A program made the position numbers and the translations under genes. A stretch of 64,000 nucleotides of DNA, taken from the NCBI GenBank assembly GCA_016946835.1, contig JACVTC010000058.1, positions 140,001-204,000 on the forward strand, written 5' to 3'. Under the pieces are notes generated by a model. The model was not told where the DNA came from, made no database searches, and saw only the letters and a program-made list of their open reading frames with translations. The stretch's first letter is position 1. Every line of letters starts with the position of its first letter. This document shows positions 22,086 through 33,217 of the stretch, in pieces. The stretch is from Neocallimastix lanati (nom. inval.) (Eukaryota > Neocallimastigomycota > Neocallimastigomycetes > Neocallimastigales > Neocallimastigaceae).

Positions 22086-23084
22086 ATGTTTCGCAAATTT
22101 ATGACTGGTGCCGTTGCTGCAGCCTTATTACTTTCTGGTCAAAGTTATGCTGCTGTTAATGCTTGTCAACAAACTCAACAACTTAGTGGAGGAAGAACTA
22201 TTAGTAACAAGAATGAAGTAGGAAATGCTAATGGAAATTACAAGTACGAAATTTGGAGAGATGGTAATGGAGGTTCTTTGACTCTTTATCCAAAGGACGC
22301 TGCCTTCAAGGCTTCTTGGAATAACTCTGGTGATTTCCTTGGTCGTGTTGGTTTAACATTTAATAAACCAGCTGCTACTAACCTTGGAGGTGATCTTGTT
22401 GCTAATTATGCTTACAAGAAATCAGGTAGTGATGGAGGTACATATTCTTACATTGGTGTTTATGGTTGGATGGATAATCCAAAGATTGAATACTATGTTG
22501 TCGATGACTGGATGCATAACAGAGGAGCACCAGGTGGTTCTTATATGGGTTCACAAAAGGGTACTATTAATGTTGATGGTGGAACATATAAGGTATGGTC
22601 AGGACAACGTACAGGACCATCTAAATGGGGTACTACTACTTTCACCCAAATTTTCAGTATTCGTACTAGTGCTCGTCAATGTGGTTCTATTAATGTTTCA
22701 GAACACTTCAGACAATGGCAAAGATTAGGACTTCGTTTAGGAGGACTTATGGAAGCACAAATATTAGCAGAATCTGGAGGTGGTTCTGGTTCAGTTGATT
22801 TCACTTATGCTACTATTCAAGTTGGAGGACAAGCTTCAAGTAATGCTAGTAATAACAACAACAACAATAATAAGAACAATAATAATAATAATAATAACAA
22901 TTGGAACAACTGGAACAATAACAATAACAACAACAATAATAAAAATAACAATAACAACAATAATAATAACAAAAATTGCGCAGCTCGATGGGCACAATGT
23001 GGTGGTAGTGGATTTAATGGACCAAAATGTTGTTCTCAAGGTACTTGTAAACAAATTAACCAATGGTATTCTCAATGTCAATAA
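22086..23084 (+). CDS. Secreted GH11 xylanase with CBM1, copy 3
   Basis: 332 residues with the same arrangement: signal peptide [10 protein letters not shown]... to QSYA, GH11 with Glu135 in IEYYVVDDW and Glu229 in LAESGGG, Asn-rich linker, CBM1. The linker is shorter than in copies 2 and 4 by a few Asn codons but keeps the same Lys and Trp landmarks. The CBM1 has RWAQCGG, as in copies 1 and 2. The 5' leader is nearly the same as in copies 2 and 4, and the start follows AATAGGAAA. Function, location and evolutionary comments are as for copy 2. I see no disabling change. Confidence 0.97.
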   Translation: MFRKFMTGAVAAALLLSGQSYAAVNACQQTQQLSGGRTISNKNEVGNANGNYKYEIWRDGNGGSLTLYPKDAAFKASWNNSGDFLGRVGLTFNKPAATNLGGDLVANYAYKKSGSDGGTYSYIGVYGWMDNPKIEYYVVDDWMHNRGAPGGSYMGSQKGTINVDGGTYKVWSGQRTGPSKWGTTTFTQIFSIRTSARQCGSINVSEHFRQWQRLGLRLGGLMEAQILAESGGGSGSVDFTYATIQVGGQASSNASNNNNNNNKNNNNNNNNNWNNWNNNNNNNNNKNNNNNNNNNKNCAARWAQCGGSGFNGPKCCSQGTCKQINQWYSQCQ

Positions 23085-24050
23085 ATGCCTATGAATTAAA
23101 AGTGATTATAATTTGTGTATTTTTTTTAAAGTTTATTATTTTTTAATTTAATGATTATTATAAAATGATAAAAAGTATTGTATTTTATAAAATAAAAAAT
23201 TATGAATAAAAATAAAATATTAAAAATAATTAAATAATTAAATATTTTTTTTTATACGAAATAAAATATTGAACCTAAAAATATTTTTTATTAAATAAAG
23301 AATAAATTTGAAGGTGTAAAAATGAAATATATTATATTTAATTTAATGATAAACTTCTGAGTATTATTATATTACTTTTTAAAAATTAAATAAAATATTA
23401 CTTAAAAAAATTTTAGAAATGTATATTTAATATAAAGATTTTAAAAAACTATTAAAAAAATATTTAATATTTAATATAAAGATTTTAAAAAAGTATTTAT
23501 TAAATAAATATTTAATATTTAATATTAAGATTTTAAAAAACTATTAATTGAATATCTGAATTGTTATATTTTTAAGTTATATATATATATATATATATAT
23601 AAATATTAATAAAAAATTATTATTTTTTAAAGTTTTATATATATATATAAATGTCAAAAGAAATAATTATTATTTGTTAAGTTTTATATATATATATATA
23701 TAAATTATGAATAAAATTAAAGTTTTATCTTAATAGTTTATATATATTAGAATTTTAATGATTTACTTTTAAAGAATATGTATTTCTTTTTGTTTCATAA
23801 AAATATTCATTTTTATATCAATGAGTAAAAGTTATTTATTACTAATTAATTAAGTAAATCACTAATTAAAATCCTATAATTGTGAATTATATATATATAT
23901 ATGTTATTAAATTATAATTTTGTTTAATAAAAATAATTTCTTAGAAAAAAAGTTTAAAAATATATTATAAAATTTTTAACTCTCTCAACTTTAATTTTAT
24001 AAAAAATATATTTTTTTTGAAATAATTTTAAATTTTATAATATTTTTTTT
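23085..24050. other. Spacer downstream of xylanase 3
   Basis: Homologous to the flanks after copies 1 and 2 at first (ATGCCTATGAATTAAAAGTG). It then has tandem repeats of a segment with TTTAATATAAAGATTTTAAA (23415-23545), TA runs (23578-23602, 23636-23650, 23684-23702) and the diverged end of the short TIR element (about 23855). Confidence 0.6.
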
Positions 24051-24301
24051 ATGTACGGCAGTTATTTTCAGCCCCCTTAAATATTAAGTTTTTTTTTTTA
24101 TTTCCGGTGTGTACGCCCTTTAGCACCCCTCAATACATGAGAATATTGAAGTAGTCACGTCACAACACTTCCGTATGCTTTCGCAGTGGTGGATAATATT
24201 CCTGTTGGACGGTCTTACTGAGTATTCAGCATTGGCACTCTGACATACATATTATGCGCTTTTTCTCGAAGTGTCTAGTTCCTAACTTTCCTTTGAAACA
24301 A

Positions 24302-24640
24302 GGGATCGTGCATTTGCAATGTGGCTTATAATATCTAAAGATAAAACCATACATTTTTAAGATTCAATCATTAATAAATATATAAATAATAATATATTTT
24401 TCAGTTAAATATTATTAAATAACTATATCAAAAGGAATAATATATTCTATTAAAAAAGAATTGTGAAAAATCATTTTTTCAATTGAATATTAATAATTAT
24501 ATATATAAAAAAAGAATATTTATTGTTTATTTAATTATTATTTATTTAATATTATATATTTAATTATTTATTTAATTATTAAAAAAACAAGCCATATATA
24601 AAAATACGCCAAATTGCGAAATGCACTAGATTCGAAGCAA
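24302..24640 (+). mobile_element. Foldback MITE-2, spacer 3
   Basis: Starts GGATCGTGCATTTGCAATGT and ends with ATTGCGAAATGCACTAGATTC, with flanks TTGAAACAAG and GAAGCAAGACATT that look like a duplicated target. It is the counterpart of 13918-14215 but reversed. No ORF. It sits inside the SINE-like repeat at the same point as in spacer 1. Confidence 0.8.
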
Positions 24641-24674
24641 GACATTATAACTTAACCAAACGAGATACGTACAA

Positions 24675-24890
24675 AAAATGTGTCGCATTTCGGAACGTAG
24701 CTTATAAACAAAATTTTATTTGTAATTTAACGTACCACATTTTTAATGTAAATAAATAAACAAATAAATAAATAAATAAATAAAACTCAAAATATTTATT
24801 TATTAAAATTTGAGCCACATATACATAAACAATTTATTTAAGTACGCCGCTTTTATTTAAGCCACATTATGAAATGCAATACTCCACTCC
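24675..24890. mobile_element. Foldback MITE-1, short version, spacer 3
   Basis: Left end GTGTCGCATTTCGGAACGTA with GCTTATAAAC, right end AAGCCACATTATGAAATGCA followed by ATACTCC. It lacks the long AT-rich interior present at 14265-15005. Interrupts the SINE-like repeat. Confidence 0.65.
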
Positions 24891-25125
24891 CATGTACTTG
24901 CTCCCTTAGCAATTGCATATTAGAAAGATTGCTTTTTAGTAGAATGTATCTATTTTATTTTAGTTGAATATATCAACATGGACACATGGTATGTCCCCAT
25001 ATACTAAAAATTCCCTCATAAATATATTAAATGACAGTACTTATGTAACCCTCTCAGGACTACAACCTATGATAGTATCTTGTCTATATTAAACGGACTA
25101 CTAACTAGACTAACTAGGATAAAAG

Positions 25126-26229
25126 TTTTATGAAGATTAACTATAATATTATAAAAATACTTATTTTAAAATTCAAAAATTATTTTAAAAAAAAAAGTAT
25201 TTTTAAAATAGTTTTTGAATTTTAAAATAACTGAAGCAAAAATAATTATATTTATTTGATTTTTAATAATTAAAAATAATAGTTAATCATGATAATAGTT
25301 CAATTCACATGAATAAAATCAATATATCTATTTTATTGTGTTACTATAAGTTTTTATTATTATTATTTTTTTTATTTTATTTTATATTATTTTTATTAAT
25401 TTTTTTTTATTTTATTTTTTTATTTTATTTTTATTTTTATTACTATTATTATTAATTTTTTTTTATTGTATTATTTTTTTTTAGAAAATTCAATTTAAAA
25501 TACTTTTTAATTATATTTTATAATAATATTATTTTCTCAAGTAAAAATTTGGTTTGGTAAGATATCTTAATTTTATTAAAATTAAATAAATTTTAAATTC
25601 CTTATTTATTTTCATTTATTATCATTTATTAACATTATTAATTATAATAATATTATTAAAATATATTATATAATATATTAAAATAAGTAATTTTTAGGAT
25701 TTAGGATTGAACAATGGAGTATTTTTAATTATTAATTTAATTTAACAAATTATTATAAACAATTTATTAATTATAAATATATAATTTTTGAACTTTATTT
25801 ATTACGGAAAAACTAATAATATAGATTATTTTTATTTTAATATAAAAATAATATATATTTTATTTATTTAAAAATAAAAAATCTTATTATTTATAAAATA
25901 TATTAAGAAATATTTATAAATATTACGATTTTAATTAATATTTATATATATAAAATTTTTGATTAGTCTATATTTATTATAATATTAAAAAGTTTATTTA
26001 TTATAATATAATTTCTAATAGTTATTGAACAAAAAAATATAAAATCTAGAAAAAATCTCTGGAACTATTCTAAATTTCAATTAAAAATAGGAATATTTAT
26101 TATATAAATATATAATAAATAATTTTTATTTTGCAGTTATTTTATTGTTCATAAAAAGAAGGTATATTGTAAATATAGAATAAAATTTATAGTTTTATTT
26201 TAAATTATATTGATAAAAAAAATAGGAAA
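25126..26229. promoter_or_regulatory. Shared 5' flank of xylanase 4
   Basis: Closely follows the flanks of copies 2 and 3, including TTGTAAATATAGAATAAAAT and the A-rich leader before AGGAAAATG. It holds the unfilled site (26000-26012) of the micro LINE insertion seen in copy 3. Confidence 0.6.
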
Positions 26230-27021
26230 ATGTTTCGCAAATTTATGACTGGTGCCGTTGCTGCAGCCTTATTACTTTCTGGTCAAAGTTATGCTGCTGT
26301 TAATGCTTGTCAACAAACTCAACAACTTAGTGGAGGAAGAACTATTAGCAACAAGAATGAAGTAGGAAATGCTAATGGAAATTACAAGTACGAAATTTGG
26401 AGAGATGGTAATGGAGGTTCTTTGACTCTTTATCCAAAGGATGCTGCCTTCAAGGCTTCTTGGAATAACTCTGGTGATTTTCTTGGTCGTGTTGGTTTAA
26501 CATTTAATAAACCAGCTGCTACTAACCTTGGAGGTGATCTTGTTGCTAATTATGCTTACAAGAAATCAGGTAGTGATGGAGGTACATATTCTTACATTGG
26601 TGTTTATGGTTGGATGGACAATCCAAAGATTGAATACTATGTTGTCGATGACTGGATGCATAACAGAGGAGCACCAGGTGGTTCTTACATGGGTTCACAA
26701 AAGGGTACTATTAATGTTGATGGTGGAACATATAAGGTATGGTCAGGACAACGTACAGGACCATCTAAATGGGGTACTACTACTTTCACCCAAATTTTCA
26801 GTATTCGTACTAGTGCTCGTCAATGTGGTTCTATTAATGTTTCAGAACACTTCAGACAATGGCAAAGATTAGGACTTCGTTTAGGAGGACTTATGGAAGC
26901 ACAAATATTAGCAGAATCTGGAGGTGGTTCTGGTTCAGTTGATTTCACTTATGCTACTATTCAAGTTGGAGGACAAGCTTCAAGTAATGCTAGTAATAAC
27001 AACAACAACAATAATAAGAAC

Positions 27022-27053
<32 letters not shown>

Positions 27054-27237
27054 TTGGAACAACTGGAACAATAACAATAACAACAACAATAATAAAAATA
27101 ACAATAACAACAATAATAATAACAAAAATTGCGCAGCTCGATGGGGACAATGTGGTGGTAGTGGATTTAATGGACCAAAATGTTGTTCTCAAGGTACTTG
27201 TAAACAAATTAACCAATGGTATTCTCAATGTCAATAA
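26230..27237 (+). CDS. Secreted GH11 xylanase with CBM1, copy 4
   Basis: 335 residues, same plan, with Glu135 and Glu229 present. Its CBM1 reads RWGQCGG where the other three copies have RWAQCGG; Gly is the more usual residue there in fungal CBM1. The linker is close to that of copy 2 in length. Similarity to the other copies stops at the TAA codon: the other three continue with ATGCC and a shared 3' flank, while this copy continues GGAAAATTTAAATAAAAAG. It is therefore the right-hand end of the tandem array and would use a different 3' UTR. Confidence 0.97.
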
Positions 27238-27655
27238 GGAAAATTTAAATAAAAAGTTATCTATAAATGTGAATATATGTAATTATATTAAAATAAAAAT
27301 TTTATAATTATAAATTAGTATTATTTTTTTTTAATTAAATTATAATATAAAAAAAAAAGAAAAAATAAAAATATTTATGTAAAAATATTAATAATTAAAT
27401 AAAAATAAAAATTTTTTAATATTAAAATATAAAAAAAAAAAGAATTTCGTAAAAATATTAATAATTCAATAAAAATAGAAGTTTTGTAATCTTTGAATAA
27501 TTTTAAATTATTAATAAGAATGAATTAATTATTATAAATATTATTTTATAATTAAAAATTATTAATAAGAGTGAATTAGTTATTAAAAGTATTATTTTAT
27601 TGAAGTTCAAATGATAATAGAACTTAATAATTTTTGAAAAAATATTAATAATATT
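27238..27655. other. Intergenic, unique 3' flank of xylanase 4
   Basis: AT-rich. Two diverged copies of a segment with AAAAATATTAATAATTAAAT AAAAATA occur at 27370-27480. No gene. Confidence 0.45.
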
Positions 27656-27659
27656 ATTT

Positions 27660-27828
27660 ACTTAAGACTTTTTCCTATTAAAAACTTCAATTGGAGGTAG
27701 ATTTTCTATCAGTCACCTGTAAAATATGAGTCCGTGTATACAATTAACTTACAATTTCCATATTATTTAATTTCATAATCTTTTGTACTATTTAAATATT
27801 TTAAAATATTTATTACTTTATTCAAGTC
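27660..27828 (-). pseudogene. Ty1/copia pol remnant, RNase H part
   Basis: Read on the minus strand from 27828: LNKVINILKYLNSTKDYEIK, then a stop, then CKLIVYTDSYFTGD. This is the usual copia junction of reverse transcriptase to RNase H (normally YTDSDFAGD; here Asp to Tyr). The upstream half lies at 29450-29995, with the LINE in between. Several stops show that it is dead. Confidence 0.82.
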
Positions 27829-29407
27829 TGGATCAAACTAATCGATTTGCTGAACATTATAGTGAACTAGCTTCTGATGTTTGGATAATGAATACTGGGT
27901 AAATTTATTTGGAATTAATCCTAATAATAATCCTACTTTGGATATTAATGATCATATCACTGTAGAAGAAATTCAAAAAACTGTGCTTGATATAAAAAAT
28001 AATAAAGCTCCCCGATGATATTTCAATTGAATTTTTTAAAGCCTTCTTTAGTGAATCTGATTTATCCGATAATCAAGATGCTTCTTCAGATGTTCACTAC
28101 TCTGATTGTGCTAAATGTTTATTTTCATTATTTAACAAAATTTAGGATGGTGGTTTCCCTGAAGAGTGGAATTCGGCTTCTATAATATCAATTTCAAAAA
28201 AAGGTGATCTTTCAGATTGCATTAATTATTGTGGTATTTCTCTTATTAATAATGGCTTAATAATTATTTAAAAGATTGTTACTAATAGAATTTCTAGATA
28301 TCTCTTAGATCATAAATTTGTTAGACCAGAATAATTTGGCTTTAGAAATAAGGAAGATATGTACTGAATCATAGGCTTTATAAAAATCAAGAAAATGCCA
28401 CATTACTCATGGACTAAAGAATCAAGGACTTTGGATAAGAAATTAAATGGTAAAAAAACAAGTTAAATAAAAAAGTTTTATTGGATAAGAAATTAAATGG
28501 TAAAAAAACAAGTTAAATAAAAAAGTTTTATTGGGAAAGAGATGTCTTCAAACCCTTAAAATCTAAAAAAGCAATTATTTATAAGGAGAATGATTTTGGA
28601 TTTATTTCAGAAATCAATGACTTAACATTTCAATATCCTAAGTATCATTTAGATTTTTTTTGGATTTCTCGAATTAAGTGTGGTTTTAAATTTGACATTA
28701 GTATTTCCATTAAAAGAAAAATAATCTCAGAAGTTTACACTAAATGTTGCCCATGTTGTGATGAAAGTGTACCTAGCTTATCTCACTGGATCTTTGCCTG
28801 TAAAGAATTGGAAAATTATAGAAATAAAATATTACCTTTTCTAGATGATTTCTTTTTGAAGTTTACAATGATAATTGAACAAAAATCCTTGGATATTTCT
28901 TTTGATTCAGAAAAGGATTATGATAATAATATTTATTATTTTATAATGAGTGCTCTTCTTAGTGGGAGTTCAATATATGAAAAAATTAAACTTAATGATG
29001 TGGAACAATATTTTTAAACAAATTTCAACTTCGTCGACTGTTCCGTATTTTGTGGGGATTGTGGAGTTTCTAACAAACGTAATACCATTAATTTGATTGA
29101 TGATGAAATGGTATTCCGTTGAATCTACCGTTGCTAAGAGCGTCGACGTCGAAATGATAAGGCGCGGATTTTCACCTCCATGTGGAAGATCTAATACAGA
29201 TTCGGTTGATAATACTAATACTGAAATTATTACTTGCAATAATGGAAGCAGTATTATCATCGATAAATGGGAAAAGTTAGAAACTATTGCTTATAACGCC
29301 TTTTAATAATTATATAATATATAATATTTCATTTCATGTATTTTATTTTTTTATTTAAATCATGTAATTTTATTATTATTATAAATTAAATAAAGCTATT
29401 CTCTAAA

Positions 29408-29438
<31 letters not shown>

Positions 29439-29449
29439 TAAAAAAAAAT
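27829..29449 (+). mobile_element. LINE inserted in copia remnant, 9-bp target-site duplication
   Basis: Flanked by ATTCAAGTC at 27820-27828 and 29450-29458, with an A-rich tail (29411-29449) before the second copy. The 3' UTR ends TCTCTAAATCTAAAA. The interior is a decayed LINE open reading frame. The 3' part shares the AAGAGCGTCGAC...TGATAAGGC block with the LINE at 17846-19862. Confidence 0.9.
27835..29306 (+). pseudogene. Decayed LINE reverse transcriptase
   Basis: Protein pieces in changing frames: EEIQKTVLDIKNNKAP (28.0 kb), then a frameshift, DISIEFFKAFF, then GGFPEEWNSASIISISKKGD and the block ending CGISLINNG, then VTNRISRYLLDHKF and FGFRNKED. Then comes a jump to KMPHYSWTKESRTLDKK, equivalent to residues well past the FADD box of the other LINE. 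So the catalytic centre is deleted. The C-terminal region follows (CCPCCDESVPSLSHWIFAC, then the tail). A 50-bp segment is tandemly duplicated at 28434-28483 and 28484-28533. Many stops and frameshifts. It belongs to a different subfamily from the LINE at 17846-19862, judged from the 3' UTR. Confidence 0.88.
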
Positions 29450-29995
29450 ATTCAAGTCGGAAATTGTTGGTTGCTCATTTTTCCATGTTACGGCAAATGT
29501 AATTTCCAGTCTTGTACATTTTAATAGGTAAATTGTTTTTTTGAAAGGTTTTTTATTTTCGGATATGTTGTTTTCTCCTGTGCAAGGTGTTTTTCTTTTT
29601 TGAGTATTGTTTATTTTAAATTTATCTCTTATTTTCAATAAAATTTTTCTGAGAAATCATATAACTATTATTTTGTTTTTTCTACTTTAAATCATAAAAT
29701 TTGATATTTCTTTATTTCTTTATTTCTTTTAATTATTGATATTATATCTTTGATAGATTTTATTTCTCTAGAAATGACCATATCATCAACTTAGAGTCAA
29801 ATTATTTATTTAGTTTTATTGTGTATTGTATATTTGAATATAAATTGCTCGGCTTTTATTTTATTTTAAATTATTATTAATTAAAACTTTTCTTATTGCT
29901 TTATGTCTACTTAATTGCTCATGTCCATATAAGTCTTTGTTAAGTTTCCATTATCCCTTCCCAAAGTGTATATCACCTTTACGAATGATGGTGTA
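29450..29995 (-). pseudogene. Ty1/copia pol remnant, reverse transcriptase part
   Basis: On the minus strand: NKDLYGHEQLSRHKAIRK (from the GLKQSPR-like region), then VDDMVISREIKSIKDIISII, where the YVDD catalytic box is partly kept. It continues with a block ending SQKNFIENIRDKFKINNTQ, then TPCTGENN and IYLLKCTRLEITFAVTW (normally YLTKCTRPDITFAV), and stops at the LINE insertion site TISDLN. It continues at 27828. Frameshifts and stops throughout. Confidence 0.82.
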
Positions 29996-29999
29996 AATA

Positions 30000-31010
30000 T
30001 CTTTATTGGGAGGGACATATCATATGATAAAAATATAAAAATTACAAGAATAATATGCTAAAGATCCTAAGTCCGCTATAAATAATTTATGTGAAAAATT
30101 AAATGGATAAGATGAAGTAGAAGATATAGATCATGTACATAATAAATTAAATGAATTTAAATCTTTAAATAATATTGAATTTTATCAAAATGATGATACG
30201 TCATTAAATTCAGAACTTGTTCATTTATTATAATTAATTAAATCAAAAAATATAAATATAAATTCATTATAATAATGTATAATACTAGTCTTTGTCTTAA
30301 ATTTGATCTTAATATTTATTTGTTTAATATTTAATAAAGTATTTTATTTCATAATTAAAAAAAGAACTAGAGTGAATTAAGATATATCATTTATCATTAT
30401 CATTGTTATTATTATTATTATTATGTAATAATTATTATGATTATGTCAACTATATATGCATAATTTAATATAGAAAATTTTTATATTGATTAAATTTTTT
30501 AAGTAGTATTTATGAATCAATATTTTAATGATTATCAATCATTATTAATATATGAAAAATTTAATAATAATAAAAAAATATAAAATAAAAGATTGAGCAA
30601 ATGCAAAAATCAATATAATTATCAATAAACGACCAAACAAAAAAAATAATGGATTTTAATGTGAAATATATTAAAATAAATAGAATTAATCATAAAAATT
30701 TTTTTGAAATAAAATTAATGAATTACAAAAAAAATTTTGAAATAAAATTAATGAATTACAAAAAAAATATTTAGATAATTAAGTATTAAACTTTAATTAA
30801 AAATTTATATAGTAATGTCTGGGAATATATTTTTATTATAGTTTTTAAAATATATTATTAAAATTATTATAATTAAAATAAATTTTAATAGTTTTAAAAA
30901 CTATTTGAAATTATAATATTATTTATTTATTAATTATCTTTGCTTTTATATTTTTACTTTAAATGGAAATAATAATATTGAAAATAGTTTATAGAAAAAG
31001 AGCTCAACAA
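30000..31010. other. Intergenic with a possible coding relic
   Basis: Between 30061 and 30232 (+) an interrupted frame reads DPKSAINNLCEKLNG, stop, DEVEDIDHVHNKLNEFKSLN and further codons. It looks like decayed coding DNA of unknown origin. A 32-bp direct repeat occurs at 30703-30766. Nothing else is supported. Confidence 0.35.
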
Positions 31011-31013
31011 AAA

Positions 31014-31206
<193 letters not shown>

Positions 31207-32407
31207 TAGTATTCAATATTGAATCGAAGATACATTATTAGCATATATTTTATTATTTTCTATTTTTTATTTTTCGCATCTTCATTACTAAATAATAAAT
31301 TTAAAAATATTTTTTAAATTTCTTCTTCAATCCCATAATAAAATTTGGTCATTTTCTATGAATAGTTGATTGACTAAAATAAAGGACCAAATGCTTTTTG
31401 TTTTAATTTTTAAATATAAATTCTCATGAAATATGAATAGTTTATTTTATAGAATTTTAGATACCAACAATAATATCAACATTGTTTGGTTATTTATAAA
31501 TTAAATTATCTTTATTCATATATCAATATAATTAGATAATATTATTATATATATAAATTTAATCTATATTTTTATATATCTTTTGATATATATTTCTTAT
31601 AAAAAAAAAAATTATAAAAATATTAAAATATACAACAAATATCACGTTATTCCTTTAATTGAAAAGAATATACCTAGTAATTATTCCATAATCTATATCA
31701 TTTATTACAATGGATAAATTTCTTTATATTATATTGATAGTTATCTCAATAATATCATTTTTCTAATAAGTGATGATCTAACATTTCATTACATTATTAA
31801 TATTTTCAGGTTCAGTTTCAATGTAAATACTTCAATAATCATTTTTTATTACAATATTATTTTCGATTTACTTATTTTATTTAATGAATTTTTTTTATTA
31901 AAATAAAAAAGTTAAAATATAATATATAGAAAAAAAAAATCTTATATAAAAAAATAAGTTTTGCTATTAAATTATTTAAAATAATACAAGAAATATTATT
32001 CATAATAAAATTTTATTTTTATATTTTAATATTATTTTGTTATTTTATATTTTTTACAATAAATATTTATTATTTATTATTTACTTACATATATAATAAT
32101 TAATTTTTTACTATAATATTTTTTGTTTATTATTTACTTAAATATATAATAATTAATTTTTTACTGTAATATTTTTTGTTTATTGTTTTATATATAAATT
32201 ATATATAAATTATATATAAATTATATATAAATGATTTATTTAATTTTTTGAAGTGTAAATTTATTTTTTAGTGATTTTTAATAATATTAATTTTTTATTA
32301 TTATATAATTATTTATAAAGTTAATTTTATTTATTTGAGTTTTTTATTAAAATATTTTTAATTTATATTATTTTTTTTCGATTAATTTCAATTATTTCTT
32401 TTTAATG
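31207..32407. other. Intergenic 3' of the CotH gene
   Basis: AT-rich. Two near-copies of a segment with TTATTTACTTA ATATATAATAA (32080-32185) and about four copies of a 14-bp AT unit at 32187-32235. No gene. Confidence 0.5.
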
Positions 32408-33184
32408 TTACACAATTAAAGAACATCTAGAGTAGTATTGGTTGACAAATTCACATATGAAGCCTTCCTCACAACATGGAGAAGCATCTGGGTAATTTAG
32501 ACCTCCACATGGATTATAACCTTTAGTTAATGTTTTACATCCTTCAGCTGGTGTTGGCTGTATTGTGGAAGTAGTAGTAATTTTCTTTGTAGTGGTAATA
32601 GTAGTAGTTATCTTTTGAGTAGTGGACTTAGTAGTAGTAGTAGTTGAACCATCCATATAGTACACGTCATTAAGGTATAAAGTAAAACCAGTATTTGTGG
32701 CATCTTGAATAGTAATTCTGTTAAACTTTACATTATTTTTTAATTCTATAGCAATGCTATATTCAGTCATTTCAGTACTAAGGTTTTCAATTGTTTTGAT
32801 AAAAATGAAATCATCATCAATTGAATGAACATATATGCTAATAGAAGTTCCAGATTTATTTGCTTTAGCAGTGAAGTATAAAACACCATTTCCTAATCTA
32901 ACATTTTCTCTTTTAAAGGAAGCAGCTCCCCATTCATTAGCATTAATATTAAAAACCATATTACTTTTGGAATCGAATCTATAACTACTAAAACCCCATG
33001 ACCAATCTTCCCAACCAGAAGAAATCTTTTTATCTCCTGATTTAATAATATCATATCTTGTTCCAGAAGAAGTTGGTACTGAATGGACAGTAGTTGTAGT
33101 TTTCTTAATAGTATTAGAAGTAGTGGTAGTAGTAGTAGTTGTTGGTTTAACAGAAGTAGTAGTAGTAGTAGTTATTGGTTTAAC

Positions 33185-33217
<33 letters not shown>

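Larger units (their letters stand above)
24050..25125 (-). mobile_element. SINE-like repeat interrupted by two MITEs, spacer 3
   Basis: On the minus strand the SINE segments are about 25125-24891, 24674-24641 and 24301-24050, in the same order as in spacer 1. The 3' end is at CGGTGTGTACGCCC read from the plus strand, next to a T run (24090-24099) that corresponds to the A-rich tail. Confidence 0.7.

Noticed and set aside
28970-29306. Separate small genes at 28808, 28970 and 29097
   Set aside because: The plus-strand frames are pieces of the decayed LINE C-terminus; the minus-strand one is its shadow.
29396-29638. Independent 80-codon gene on the minus strand
   Set aside because: It is part of the copia reverse transcriptase relic running into the LINE poly(A) tract.
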